A stretch of 9,317 bases of DNA from JACPGQ01 sp039798685 (GTDB taxonomy: Bacteria > Patescibacteriota > Microgenomatia > Levybacterales > UBA12049), in the NCBI GenBank assembly GCA_039798685.1, contig JBDKFM010000052.1, positions 1 to 9,317 on the forward strand. Reading direction: 5' to 3'. Position 1 is the stretch's first letter, and every line of letters begins with the position of its first letter. This document shows, one piece after another, positions 1 through 7,507 of this stretch. Under the pieces are notes generated by a model that was not told the DNA's origin, did not search any database, and saw only the letters and a program-made list of their open reading frames with translations. A program made the position numbers and the translations under genes.

Positions 1-1
1 T

Positions 2-1615
2 GGTTATAAAATCCTGTATTATCCGGAAGCGAGAATTACTCATTTTGTCGGAAGAAGTTCGGATGATAGGGACTGGATTAAGAAAATTTTTGAAAAGAGC
101 AGGAAGAAGTTTTTTTCAAAATATCATGGTCCTGTAGCTGCTTTGTGTAGTGAAGTAATTATTTCATTGTTTCAAAAAAATAACGCACTTCTTATTTTAA
201 TTATGATTCTTTCAGTCGTTCTTAATTTTTATCAAATAGATAAATGGATAATGTTTTTTGGTGACATCGGAAGAGACTACCTCGCAGCTAAAAATATTCT
301 CATTTCAGGAAAAATACCACTTGTCGGGATTACATCGTCAGTTACTTGGCTGCATCAGGGCCCTTTGGCAATTTATCTCATTGCATTCTCATTTTTACTG
401 GGAAATTTTCATCCTTCCTCTCCTGCAGTTCTTTTCGCGTTATTTGGCGTGGTCACAGTATATCTTGTATATAAAATCGGAAGCGACTATTTTTCAACTC
501 AAGTCGGTTTACTCTCAGCATTGCTATTTGCCACATCACCACTTGTGATAGTGAATGTGAGATCGCCATATCATACTGCACCGATTCCGTTCGTGACAGG
601 AATTGTGCTGTTGCTACTGTATCAACTATTTATAAGAATGAAAAAGAGATTTTTTCTCCTTGGATTTAGCTTAGGTTTATTATTTATGCTTGAACTTTCA
701 AACACTGTGATACTTTTTGCTGTAGCAATTCTTTTTTTTATATTTAAAAAACAGTTTATTGTAAATGACTACATGAAGGTGGTCGTTGGTTTTTTCGCTG
801 GTATTATTCCGCTTATTCTTTACGATTTCACGAACTCTTTTGTGCAGACTGGAGGATTTGCGCTTTGGATTGTAAATAGAGTCAGATTATTTTTTGGTCT
901 GACTTTGTCTGGTGAATCAACGGGAGTGCACCCACTATCTACTGCAGTCTTTATATGGGATCAGATAAGAAGAATTATTTTTCCAGCAGATAATGGAGTA
1001 GCTGTGGGATTTGTTGCTGTTATGTTGATTGTTATGATTTTTTCTTTATTTAGAGTTAAAAACATACATGCAAGAAAAAGTTTACTGATCGTTGTCCTTT
1101 TGCTCATAGTTTCAATCGCCGGTTTTTTTGTACATGCCTCACCTGGGCCTGCATATTTTCCCGTGATATTTGTTCCTCTTTCATTACTCTTGGGATTAAG
1201 TTTTAGTAAAATAAGCCGGAGAAATCCATTTGTAATCTTACTCGTTGTTTTTTTTGCACTTTATAATGCGTGGTATGTTCTGTCAAATCAATATTTTCTT
1301 GATACTAGTGAAAAAAAGGGGTCTCTTGCGCAGGGTTGGAATTATGGATATGGAGCGGCATTATCTGAACAGATACATCAGGTAAGTACTCTTATATCAA
1401 TGAATCATAAAGCTTCCGTTGTCATAAGAGGTGGAGGATTCTGGGAAAATAATGAGACATCGATAGATAATTATAAATACCTTTTTTGGTGGATTGGGGG
1501 TCCTCCGAGTGAAGCCACTGAGAAGTATGTATTTTATCCCTCTGATGATCCGCATAATGAAAGTAGAAAAGTAATCTATAGCGATAATTTTATTTTTGTC
1601 TCAAAAAATGAATAA
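2..1615 (+). CDS. GT2 C-terminus fused to GT-C (GT39/ArnT-like) membrane glycosyltransferase, 5' truncated by window edge
   Basis: The frame is open from base 2 to the TAA at 1613-1615, giving 537 visible residues; the start lies upstream of the window. The first 20 residues (GYKILYYPEARITHFVGRSS) match the C-terminal signature of soluble GT2 rhamnosyltransferase-like enzymes, and FFSKYHG (about 37-43) resembles the tail of that family. After a short linker, about ten or more hydrophobic segments begin near residue 61. The first exposed loop carries GDIGRD (residues 87-92), then SGKIPL and a WLHQGPL motif. This is the layout of GT-C enzymes, which take sugars from polyprenyl phosphate on the outer membrane face. 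A soluble tail of about 100 residues follows the last helix. A separate GT-C start is unlikely: the only early starts are a TTG at 143 with no ribosome site and an ATG at 203 inside the first helix. Donor and acceptor sugars are unknown. The next gene starts within its last codons. Confidence 0.8.
   Translation, partial: GYKILYYPEARITHFVGRSSDDRDWIKKIFEKSRKKFFSKYHGPVAALCSEVIISLFQKNNALLILIMILSVVLNFYQIDKWIMFFGDIGRDYLAAKNILISGKIPLVGITSSVTWLHQGPLAIYLIAFSFLLGNFHPSSPAVLFALFGVVTVYLVYKIGSDYFSTQVGLLSALLFATSPLVIVNVRSPYHTAPIPFVTGIVLLLLYQLFIRMKKRFFLLGFSLGLLFMLELSNTVILFAVAILFFIFKKQFIVNDYMKVVVGFFAGIIPLILYDFTNSFVQTGGFALWIVNRVRLFFGLTLSGESTGVHPLSTAVFIWDQIRRIIFPADNGVAVGFVAVMLIVMIFSLFRVKNIHARKSLLIVVLLLIVSIAGFFVHASPGPAYFPVIFVPLSLLLGLSFSKISRRNPFVILLVVFFALYNAWYVLSNQYFLDTSEKKGSLAQGWNYGYGAALSEQIHQVSTLISMNHKASVVIRGGGFWENNETSIDNYKYLFWWIGGPPSEATEKYVFYPSDDPHNESRKVIYSDNFIFVSKNE
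1608..1615 (+). other. Start/stop overlap ATGAATAA joining genes 1 and 2
   Basis: The start ATG (1608-1610) of the YfhO-like gene and the TAA (1613-1615) of the upstream gene lie in one 8-base overlap in different frames. No purine-rich ribosome site precedes the ATG; upstream bases are T-rich and then A-rich. The arrangement suggests reinitiation by ribosomes finishing the upstream gene, hence co-transcription and coupled translation. The overlap is seen directly; the coupling is inferred. Confidence 0.6.
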
Positions 1616-4439
1616 GGCTCTTTTTTTTCTCTGCATATCTGCTTTCTTAGTAGGCATATCTTTTGTCTTGCCGGGTTATTTTTCTTCGGCTGATACGCTT
1701 ATGTATTTGCCAAGTTTTGATAATGGTTCGTTTTTAGTCCCGAAAAATTCATTGTTATTTGATCCTGTGGTTCAATTCGAACCTTGGAGAGTGTTTGCGA
1801 AAGAAGAGTTTGTGCAGGGTAGAATTCCTTTTTGGAATCCACACAATGCTTCAGGAGTGCCGTTTTTAGCAAACCCACAGTCGTCTGTGTATTTCCCTTT
1901 GCAGTTTCTGTACTATTTTCTACCAACCAGTGTCTCTTTATACAGCATACACCTGATAAAACTATTCTCGGTTGGATTTTTTATGTGTATATATCTCCGG
2001 GAAATGCAAAGAACTTGGCTGAGCTCAGTTCTTGGAGGGGTAGTAGTTGCAAGTTCTGGATTTTTTATTACGTGGCTGCAATGGCCCCATACTAATGTGC
2101 TTTTGTTTTTTCCGCTGCTTCTTTTTTTGACAGAAAAAGTTTTACATCAGAAATATAATTCCTATCAGAACTACGTATATATAACCATCACATATTTTCT
2201 TGCAATTCTAGGAGGGCATCCTGAGACCCTATTTCACGTATTTTTACTTCACATGGCATACGCTGTTCTCAGATTGCATGCACATAAGAAGAAGTTGTTT
2301 TTCGTGTTTCTATCATTTATTGTCTCAATGCTTCTTGCGTCATTTGTTCTTTTTCCATTTGTTGAGTACCTCTTACATAGTACGGTACTACTTGAGCGAG
2401 GAAAGAGTCCGGTAAATTTTTATCTCTCACCAATTGGTGTAATTCAGTTTATTTTTCCATTTGTTTTCGGTGCTCCTCATCTCTCACTTTACCGCTCTAT
2501 TCACCAGGAGACGAATTTTCAGGAAGGAATAGGAGGATATGTCGGTGCGATCGTGTTTGTATTTGCATGTATTGGTTTTTTTACGAAAAGAAAATCTGCA
2601 ATTGTGAAGTTCTGGGCCATTTTCTTTATAGTAGTGCTTCTACTTGCCTACAAGATTTTTCCATTTACATTAATAAATCAACTACCCATATTCTCACTCA
2701 GCGTGAATGTACGTCTTCTCGGTTTTCTGAGTTTCGGTCTCGTGACTATCTTTTGTTTTGTGCTTGATGACATCCTCTTGAGACCATGTAAAAACAATAG
2801 AACTGTGTTAAAAGTAGGTACAATTATTCTCTCATGCATCTCGCTTCTTATCATAGGAGCAGATTTTCTGCTCCCCATTTTCACAGAGGGTGCGGCAGGT
2901 AAATGGCAAATCTATCTTCATTTTCTTTCGGAACATTTATTGATTGTATGTGTAAGTTCTCTTCTATTTCTTCTCGGACTTCTCAGGAAACCATTTGACT
3001 GGTTTTCTTCAGTTCTTCTCAGCAGTGCGATTCTCGTGCAAACAGTATTTTTCTTTTGGAATTATAATCCCGTTATTGAGAAAGCACAGTTTTATCCAGA
3101 GACTGAGCTGACCACACTTTTGAAGACTCTTCCACCAGGTCCGATTATCGAGGTTGGGAATATGAACTTGCCTGAAAATATAAATCTCTCTTATGGTCTC
3201 GAGCATGTGAGAAGTTATGATGCGATAGATGTCGGTGTGAGAAGTAGGGAGGTAGACAGTTTGTTTTATGAAGAAAACCGTTGGGGAAGAATTGAGCATG
3301 CTGACGCTGATGCGTTGACTAAGATCGGAGTGAAATACATTCTTTCTGATTATGATATCCGATTTGTGTTGTCTGGTTCAGATCAGGATCCTCTCGATGT
3401 GCTTCCCTTGCATGGATCATTAGTCACTCAGACTACTCTTGTTCCAAAGTCAGATTCAGTAATGGGACTTCGGATGATGTTCGCGACACACAATAGAAAA
3501 AATAACTGCAATCTTGAGTTACTTCTTCGCGAGAAAGCGACAGAGAGAAAACTTTTTACATCACGAGCCGAGTGCACGAGTTTTTCAAATTTTATGTATT
3601 ATGTGTTTGACATACCACCCGGTATTTTAAAAAAACATACACCGGTAATCCTCACGCTGAGATTGCGAAATGCTGATAGTAATAATTTTATAAGCGCAGT
3701 AGGACAAGGAGATTCACCTTACGTCGCGCAGCTTATCAAAGTGGAAGGAGTAAATAGGAAGGCGTCATTAATTAACCGGCTGAAGGGTATATATGTTTTT
3801 TCATTATCAGGGGATGCGCTACTCACTTCGAAAGATACATATCAGCTGATAAAAAAGGAGCCTACCGAAATTGAATTTATTATAGAGAGTACAAAAGCAC
3901 AGCAGATTACTCTTTTCAGCTCAAATTTTCCAGGATGGGAAGTGTATGTAAACGGGCATCTTATACCTCATGATTCTGACAGCGCATTTATACGCTTCAT
4001 GGTACCTAAGGGAGATCAGATAGTGCGTGTTGTATATCATCCACTTAGTTTCATTCTTGGAGTGATCTTAAGTCTTGCAACACTGTGTATTGCAGGGATT
4101 ATACTGCTCCGTCGTAGTATTCATGGTAAAAGAAGTATATCGTTAGTATACCTTAGGGGATTGCAGGAACTGAGAGTCCTGCAGATACCCTGGTACTCAC
4201 ATCTTTTTGTTTTTGCAATTGGAATTGTAATTTCTTCTCTGCTTTATCTCGCTGTTATCAGAATTTGGAGTCCGACTTTTATTATGCCTGAGAGCCAGAC
4301 AATAAATTGGTATACGGTACATAAGTATCCCCGTCAGCAAGATTATTTTTATTTTGCGACATCTTTTCTCTCTATCACCGTCGGATCCGTCATTTTTTGG
4401 CTGCTGTGGTTATGGAAAATTTACAAAAAAGGACATTGA
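1608..4439 (+). CDS. YfhO-family membrane protein (GT-C type) with C-terminal extension
   Basis: A 943-residue protein from ATG 1608 to TGA 4437-4439. After an N-terminal helix (about 4-22) it has D52-PVVQFEPWR, then GRIPFWNP (71-78) and GVPFLANPQS (83-92), the typical YfhO first-loop motifs. Many helices follow to about residue 486. A large, probably extracytoplasmic region spans about 487-810 and ends in a small beta domain with FPGWEVYVNG (from about 773) and a VVYHP stretch before a helix at about 812-832, the usual YfhO ending. Bacillus YfhO is known to transfer GlcNAc from a lipid carrier to lipoteichoic acid; the acceptor here is unknown. Unusually, about 110 more residues follow, with two further helices (about 864-884 and 915-937) and the loop motif HKYPRQQDYFYF (about 904-915). 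The ATG at 1608 was chosen over a TTG at 1596; it overlaps the previous stop by 8 bases and lacks a Shine-Dalgarno site. A TAA lies 3 bases past the TGA. Confidence 0.85.
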   Translation: MNKALFFLCISAFLVGISFVLPGYFSSADTLMYLPSFDNGSFLVPKNSLLFDPVVQFEPWRVFAKEEFVQGRIPFWNPHNASGVPFLANPQSSVYFPLQFLYYFLPTSVSLYSIHLIKLFSVGFFMCIYLREMQRTWLSSVLGGVVVASSGFFITWLQWPHTNVLLFFPLLLFLTEKVLHQKYNSYQNYVYITITYFLAILGGHPETLFHVFLLHMAYAVLRLHAHKKKLFFVFLSFIVSMLLASFVLFPFVEYLLHSTVLLERGKSPVNFYLSPIGVIQFIFPFVFGAPHLSLYRSIHQETNFQEGIGGYVGAIVFVFACIGFFTKRKSAIVKFWAIFFIVVLLLAYKIFPFTLINQLPIFSLSVNVRLLGFLSFGLVTIFCFVLDDILLRPCKNNRTVLKVGTIILSCISLLIIGADFLLPIFTEGAAGKWQIYLHFLSEHLLIVCVSSLLFLLGLLRKPFDWFSSVLLSSAILVQTVFFFWNYNPVIEKAQFYPETELTTLLKTLPPGPIIEVGNMNLPENINLSYGLEHVRSYDAIDVGVRSREVDSLFYEENRWGRIEHADADALTKIGVKYILSDYDIRFVLSGSDQDPLDVLPLHGSLVTQTTLVPKSDSVMGLRMMFATHNRKNNCNLELLLREKATERKLFTSRAECTSFSNFMYYVFDIPPGILKKHTPVILTLRLRNADSNNFISAVGQGDSPYVAQLIKVEGVNRKASLINRLKGIYVFSLSGDALLTSKDTYQLIKKEPTEIEFIIESTKAQQITLFSSNFPGWEVYVNGHLIPHDSDSAFIRFMVPKGDQIVRVVYHPLSFILGVILSLATLCIAGIILLRRSIHGKRSISLVYLRGLQELRVLQIPWYSHLFVFAIGIVISSLLYLAVIRIWSPTFIMPESQTINWYTVHKYPRQQDYFYFATSFLSITVGSVIFWLLWLWKIYKKGH

Positions 4440-6004
4440 GTATAATCGAAATTGGTGCAACGTTACTTTTTCTTTTGTTTATTGGTTCAGGGGTTGTGCA
4501 AAGCCCGTTTTTCGGCAATATCAATGTGATTGATGAAGGGCAATTTGCAGCGTGGGTTTCACAGATGCTTCACGGGAAAATTCTTTATAAAGAAATTTAC
4601 ACGGCATATGGTCCTCTGTATATTTATCCGTTCTATGAGTTGGCGAAGATTTTTGACCCGTCTGTTTTTTTAATGAGGATTCTATATAAAGTAATTTTTG
4701 TCTTTATCAGTATCGTAGTTGTAAAGAGATTGTTACAAAAGCTGGACATCCGTTACCCGATTCAACTCGTTTGTCTCGCAGCGGTTTTGATAATTCCTGA
4801 TTTCGGTTTGAGGCAAGGGATCGGTTTGTTTTCATTGTTAGTTCTTGTTACTCTTTTTGAGAGTAAAGCGTATAGAGTTGCTCTTCTACTAGGGGTGAGT
4901 GTTGTCGTCTCACTTCTTATTAGTATCGAGATTGGAATTTTTGTTTCCTGCATCTCATTACTTTTTTATATTGTCACAATTATTAGTGAGAAACACCCAA
5001 AAAAAACAGTATTGTTATCGTTGACAACATTAATTGCTTCTGCTTTCAGTGTATTACTTTTTTATCTGTGGTCAACGAGAGAGGGGTGGTTTCTTTTCTA
5101 TGTACAAACGACACTCAGTGATTTAAAGATATTTTCTGGTATCGATCTTCCTAATGGTCAAAATTTTCCAAACATATTCGTACTTGCTCCAAAGTCATAT
5201 GATCCCTTTGTCTGGTTTAAATTCATTTTTTCAAAACAGATGCTTCTTTACTGGCTTTTTATTTTTTATATCATATCTTTTCTTTACATTATTTATAATC
5301 TACTCTTCCACAATAAACACATACCCCTTCGTCTCATTTCCGTGTTGGTACTTTTCGGGTTCCTCATCTCAACTATTTTAGTCGGAAGATCCGGTCATTT
5401 CTCATTTGTTCTTGCACCTGTTTTCATTCTTCTCGCATTCTTTGCTGATCAGTTGATAAAAAAATATGTGCGTGTTTCTTCGATGAAAGAAAAAGCAATT
5501 ATCACAAGCATTGTTGTTACTTGTCTTTTTTTCACTGTACGTATTGTTGCCATATACAGGACTGATTTTCCGAAAGTTTTCCAGTTACCGGGTATTATCT
5601 ACAACGGAAATGCTACGATTCCGTTTGTAGGTCCGATCGTTTTACCGAGTGAACAAAGAAATACTATTTCTGAAGTGCAGCATTTTATTTTCAATAATAC
5701 CACTCAAGATGACATGGTGTTTTTTGCTGCAAATGAACCGATTATGTACATGCTTGTTTCAAGAAATAATCCCACCAGGTATGATTATCCCTATATAGCC
5801 GGCACTATCGAGAAAAGATTGGAAATTCTCTCAGACCTTGAGTCAAATCCGCCGAAATATATTCTTTATAATATGTCAGCGTGGGATGTCGACGGGGTTT
5901 CTAATATAAAGCGGATGCCTGAAGTATGGAAGCATATTAACACACATTATATGATCAAAAAACATCTTGGGTCTGTTCTTGTATACCAACGGAAAATACA
6001 GTAA
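4412..6004 (+). CDS. GT-C membrane glycosyltransferase (GT39/PMT-like)
   Basis: A 530-residue multi-spanning protein ending at TAA 6002-6004. One helix (about 11-30) is followed by an exposed loop with NVIDEGQFAAW, whose acidic pair D41-E42 sits where GT-C enzymes place their catalytic or metal-binding acids. It continues with GKILYKEIY (55-63) and YGPLYIYP (66-73), a well-known GT39-like pattern. About ten hydrophobic segments follow, then a soluble C-terminal part from about residue 410. By family it should transfer a sugar from a polyprenyl-phosphate donor to an outer acceptor; neither is identifiable. The start is uncertain: ATG 4412 overlaps the preceding gene by 28 bases and has no ribosome site, a TTG at 4397 is in frame upstream, and a TTG at 4436 overlaps the upstream stop but has a GGA only two bases away. 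ATG 4412 keeps the charged N-terminus before the first helix. The small GT2 gene downstream starts 11 bases after its stop. Confidence 0.82.
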   Translation: MENLQKRTLSIIEIGATLLFLLFIGSGVVQSPFFGNINVIDEGQFAAWVSQMLHGKILYKEIYTAYGPLYIYPFYELAKIFDPSVFLMRILYKVIFVFISIVVVKRLLQKLDIRYPIQLVCLAAVLIIPDFGLRQGIGLFSLLVLVTLFESKAYRVALLLGVSVVVSLLISIEIGIFVSCISLLFYIVTIISEKHPKKTVLLSLTTLIASAFSVLLFYLWSTREGWFLFYVQTTLSDLKIFSGIDLPNGQNFPNIFVLAPKSYDPFVWFKFIFSKQMLLYWLFIFYIISFLYIIYNLLFHNKHIPLRLISVLVLFGFLISTILVGRSGHFSFVLAPVFILLAFFADQLIKKYVRVSSMKEKAIITSIVVTCLFFTVRIVAIYRTDFPKVFQLPGIIYNGNATIPFVGPIVLPSEQRNTISEVQHFIFNNTTQDDMVFFAANEPIMYMLVSRNNPTRYDYPYIAGTIEKRLEILSDLESNPPKYILYNMSAWDVDGVSNIKRMPEVWKHINTHYMIKKHLGSVLVYQRKIQ

Positions 6005-6015
6005 GCTTGAAATTT

Positions 6016-6780
6016 ATGCGCGAAAAAATTGATATTGTATTACCTGTCTATCGTGAAGAAGGGAACATCGCAGAGGTTCTGATGCAGATTAAGGAAAAAG
6101 TGAAAACGCCACATAGAATGATTGTAGTGTGGCAGGATCGACGTGATCCGACATTGCGGATTCTCACGCTTCTTAAAAGAACGATGAGGAATCTCGAGCT
6201 GGTTGAGTGTAAGGACGGAGTTGGAGTCGTGAAAGCACTTCGTGCAGGGTACAGACATGCAAGAGCTCCGATAGTTGTGACGATGATGGCAGATCTCTCA
6301 GATGACGCTTCGGATATAGATAAAATGGTGGCGCTTATGAATAAGGGATATGATGTTGTCGCTGCATCAAGGTATCATAGACGTGGTAAGCGGGTAGGAG
6401 GACCACGGATGAAAGGTTTTCTTTCGCATTTTGCCTGTTGGACACTCTCACATATCTTTCATTTTCCGACGACAGATGCAACAAATGCTTTTAGAGTGTT
6501 CAGGCGTTCATTTTTGCAGTCTGAGACTATTGAGAGTTTGGGTGGATTCGAGCTCCCTCTCGAGTTGACCGTCAAGGCATTTAGGAAGGGCCTTAGGATT
6601 GGAGAAGTTCCGACAATCTGGCATGAAAGAAGCAGTGGGAAGTCGAAATTTAAATTAGTTGAGTGGTTCCCTCAGTATCTGAGATGGTATTCGATGGCAG
6701 TAACACATTCGATGTCTTTATTTTTATTCATCGATGCGAAGAGGAGGTCTCTCGCGATAAAACGAAGTACACGAGTGTAA
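6016..6780 (+). CDS. Family 2 glycosyltransferase, polyprenyl-phosphate-sugar synthase (DPM1-like) with altered acidic motifs
   Basis: A 254-residue GT-A protein. IDIVLPVYREEGNI (5-18) is the first strand of GT2 enzymes. Residues 37-46 (VVWQDRRDPT) replace the usual V-D-D-G-S-x-D-x-T nucleotide-sugar motif. Residues 90-97 (MMADLSDD) stand where most relatives have D-A-D-L-S, so the first aspartate is methionine while D93, D96 and D97 remain. The later part has TDATNAFRVFRR and GGFELPLELTVKAFRKG, then EVPTIWHERSSGKSKFKL, typical of DPM1/Ppm1-like enzymes that make polyprenyl-phosphate hexoses in the cytoplasm. No strong helical membrane anchor is seen, only a mildly hydrophobic stretch near the end. 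It probably supplies lipid-linked sugar to the GT-C proteins upstream in the same transcription unit. ATG 6016 was preferred to TTG 6007 because it directly precedes the conserved core; neither has a ribosome site. The gene ends one base before the convergent gene. Confidence 0.85.
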   Translation: MREKIDIVLPVYREEGNIAEVLMQIKEKVKTPHRMIVVWQDRRDPTLRILTLLKRTMRNLELVECKDGVGVVKALRAGYRHARAPIVVTMMADLSDDASDIDKMVALMNKGYDVVAASRYHRRGKRVGGPRMKGFLSHFACWTLSHIFHFPTTDATNAFRVFRRSFLQSETIESLGGFELPLELTVKAFRKGLRIGEVPTIWHERSSGKSKFKLVEWFPQYLRWYSMAVTHSMSLFLFIDAKRRSLAIKRSTRV

Positions 6781-6784
6781 ATTA
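6778..6784. other. Convergent gene ends, stop codons one base apart
   Basis: The + strand TAA (6778-6780) and the - strand TAA (TTA at 6782-6784 on +) are separated by a single base. There is no room for an intergenic terminator for either unit, so transcripts must end inside or beyond the opposing gene, or rely on factor-dependent termination. The only nearby fold is a 4-bp ACCG/CGGT stem at 6784-6796, too weak to call a terminator. Confidence 0.75.
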
Positions 6785-7471
6785 CCGAATTCCGGTTCTT
6801 ATTATTGTCGCAAGTACCAGGGTGCCGTGTTTGAGTGAGCTGACACTTGAGGAGCCTTCTGCTCTTGCAGTATACGTGATGGGAATATTCTGAATTTTCA
6901 TCTTTTTTTTCGCAGCGAGCAACACAAGCTCTGCCTCGTATCCGAAATGGTCAGTTGAAGGTTTTATCAATAGTAGTGATTTTTTTCGAAAACCCTTAAA
7001 ACCAGCCATTACGTCTGTAATTTTTTGAGAAGCAAAGAGTGATGTCATAAAAGAAAGGAGGAAGCTTCCGAAAAGTTTTGGAAATGATACGGAATACATC
7101 TCAACCATCGATCCCTGTTGGTATCTGGTTCCTAACGTCAGGTCTGCTCCCTTCTGCAGGGCATCTACGTGCTTTGGGATCTCAGCCGGTTTGAACTGCA
7201 AATCAGCGTCTATCTGTATGACATACTCTCCTCTAAGATGCGGAAGAGATTTTCTGAAAACAGCACCTTTCCCTCCCTTCTCTTTCGTTTGAATCACCTC
7301 TGCGCCAGCCATCCGAGCGACCATTGCGGTTTTGTCCTTCGTTTTTCCGTCTACAACAACAAGTACCCGTATGTGATATTTGGAGATTTTAAAACACTCC
7401 CTGACCGTGTGTTCGATAATACGCTCTTCATTAAGAGCCGGGATGATGATGTCGACTGTGGGTTTTTTCAT
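6782..7471 (-). CDS. Family 2 glycosyltransferase, DPM1/DPG-synthase-like
   Basis: A 229-residue GT-A protein with a complete set of GT2 motifs: VDIIIPALNEE (6-16), VVVDGKTKDKT (38-48), KGGKGAVFRKSL (65-76) as the lysine/glycine-rich loop, and DADLQFKP (88-95), the metal- and nucleotide-binding acids. GTRYQQGS follows from residue 114, then DVMAGFKGFRKKSL (from about 152) and FGYEAELVLLAAKKK, ending with IPITYTARAEGSSS. These resemble dolichyl/polyprenyl-phosphate mannose or glucose synthases. It lacks the paired C-terminal helices of GtrB/CsbB-type enzymes, so it would be a peripheral cytoplasmic enzyme acting on a membrane lipid carrier. Unlike the neighbouring convergent GT2, its acidic motifs are canonical, so the two are probably distinct in sugar or role rather than recent duplicates. 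The ATG at 7471 lies just downstream of a good extended -10 box and has no ribosome site. The methyltransferase lies 36 bases upstream on the same strand. Confidence 0.88.
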   Translation of the reverse strand: MKKPTVDIIIPALNEERIIEHTVRECFKISKYHIRVLVVVDGKTKDKTAMVARMAGAEVIQTKEKGGKGAVFRKSLPHLRGEYVIQIDADLQFKPAEIPKHVDALQKGADLTLGTRYQQGSMVEMYSVSFPKLFGSFLLSFMTSLFASQKITDVMAGFKGFRKKSLLLIKPSTDHFGYEAELVLLAAKKKMKIQNIPITYTARAEGSSSVSSLKHGTLVLATIIRTGIR

Positions 7472-7483
7472 TAAATTTTGAGT

Positions 7484-7492
7484 ATTATAGCA
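7484..7492 (-). promoter_or_regulatory. Extended -10 promoter for the GT2 gene at 7471
   Basis: Read on the minus strand, the 36-base gap between the methyltransferase stop and the GT2 start contains TGCTATAAT, a full consensus extended -10 element. No good -35 box is visible at the usual spacing, which an extended -10 can compensate. The predicted start of transcription, seven bases beyond the box, is about 7477, leaving a leader of only about six bases. The gene therefore probably has its own promoter besides any read-through from upstream. TATAAT is common in AT-rich DNA; the TG extension and the intergenic position are what raise confidence. Confidence 0.5.
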
Positions 7493-7507
7493 TCGAAACG
7501 TACAATG

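Noticed and set aside
1433..1454. GGAGG followed by an ATG at 1452, resembling a ribosome site and start
   Set aside because: Spacing is 14 bases, and both lie within the well-supported reading frame of the first gene as ordinary glycine-rich codons.
143..1615. A separate GT-C gene starting at TTG 143
   Set aside because: The frame is open from the window edge and upstream codons encode recognisable GT2 C-terminal motifs; the TTG lacks any ribosome site.
2678..3299. Minus-strand frames opposite the YfhO gene
   Set aside because: They have no domain signature and lie opposite strongly patterned membrane-protein coding sequence.
4436..4438. TTG start overlapping the TGA stop (TTGA) with AAGGA just upstream
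   Set aside because: The purine motif is only two bases from the TTG, too close for a normal ribosome site, and this start would remove the charged N-terminus before the first helix. Kept as an alternative.
4437..4445. TGA as a recoded sense codon (as in some CPR lineages)
   Set aside because: No in-frame TGA occurs in any gene here, and reading through this one adds only two residues before a TAA, so it is simply a stop with a backup.
6784..6796. ACCG/CGGT inverted repeat followed by T-rich bases, possible terminator
   Set aside because: Only four pairs with a five-base loop, and no uninterrupted U tract; it is coding sequence of the minus-strand GT2.
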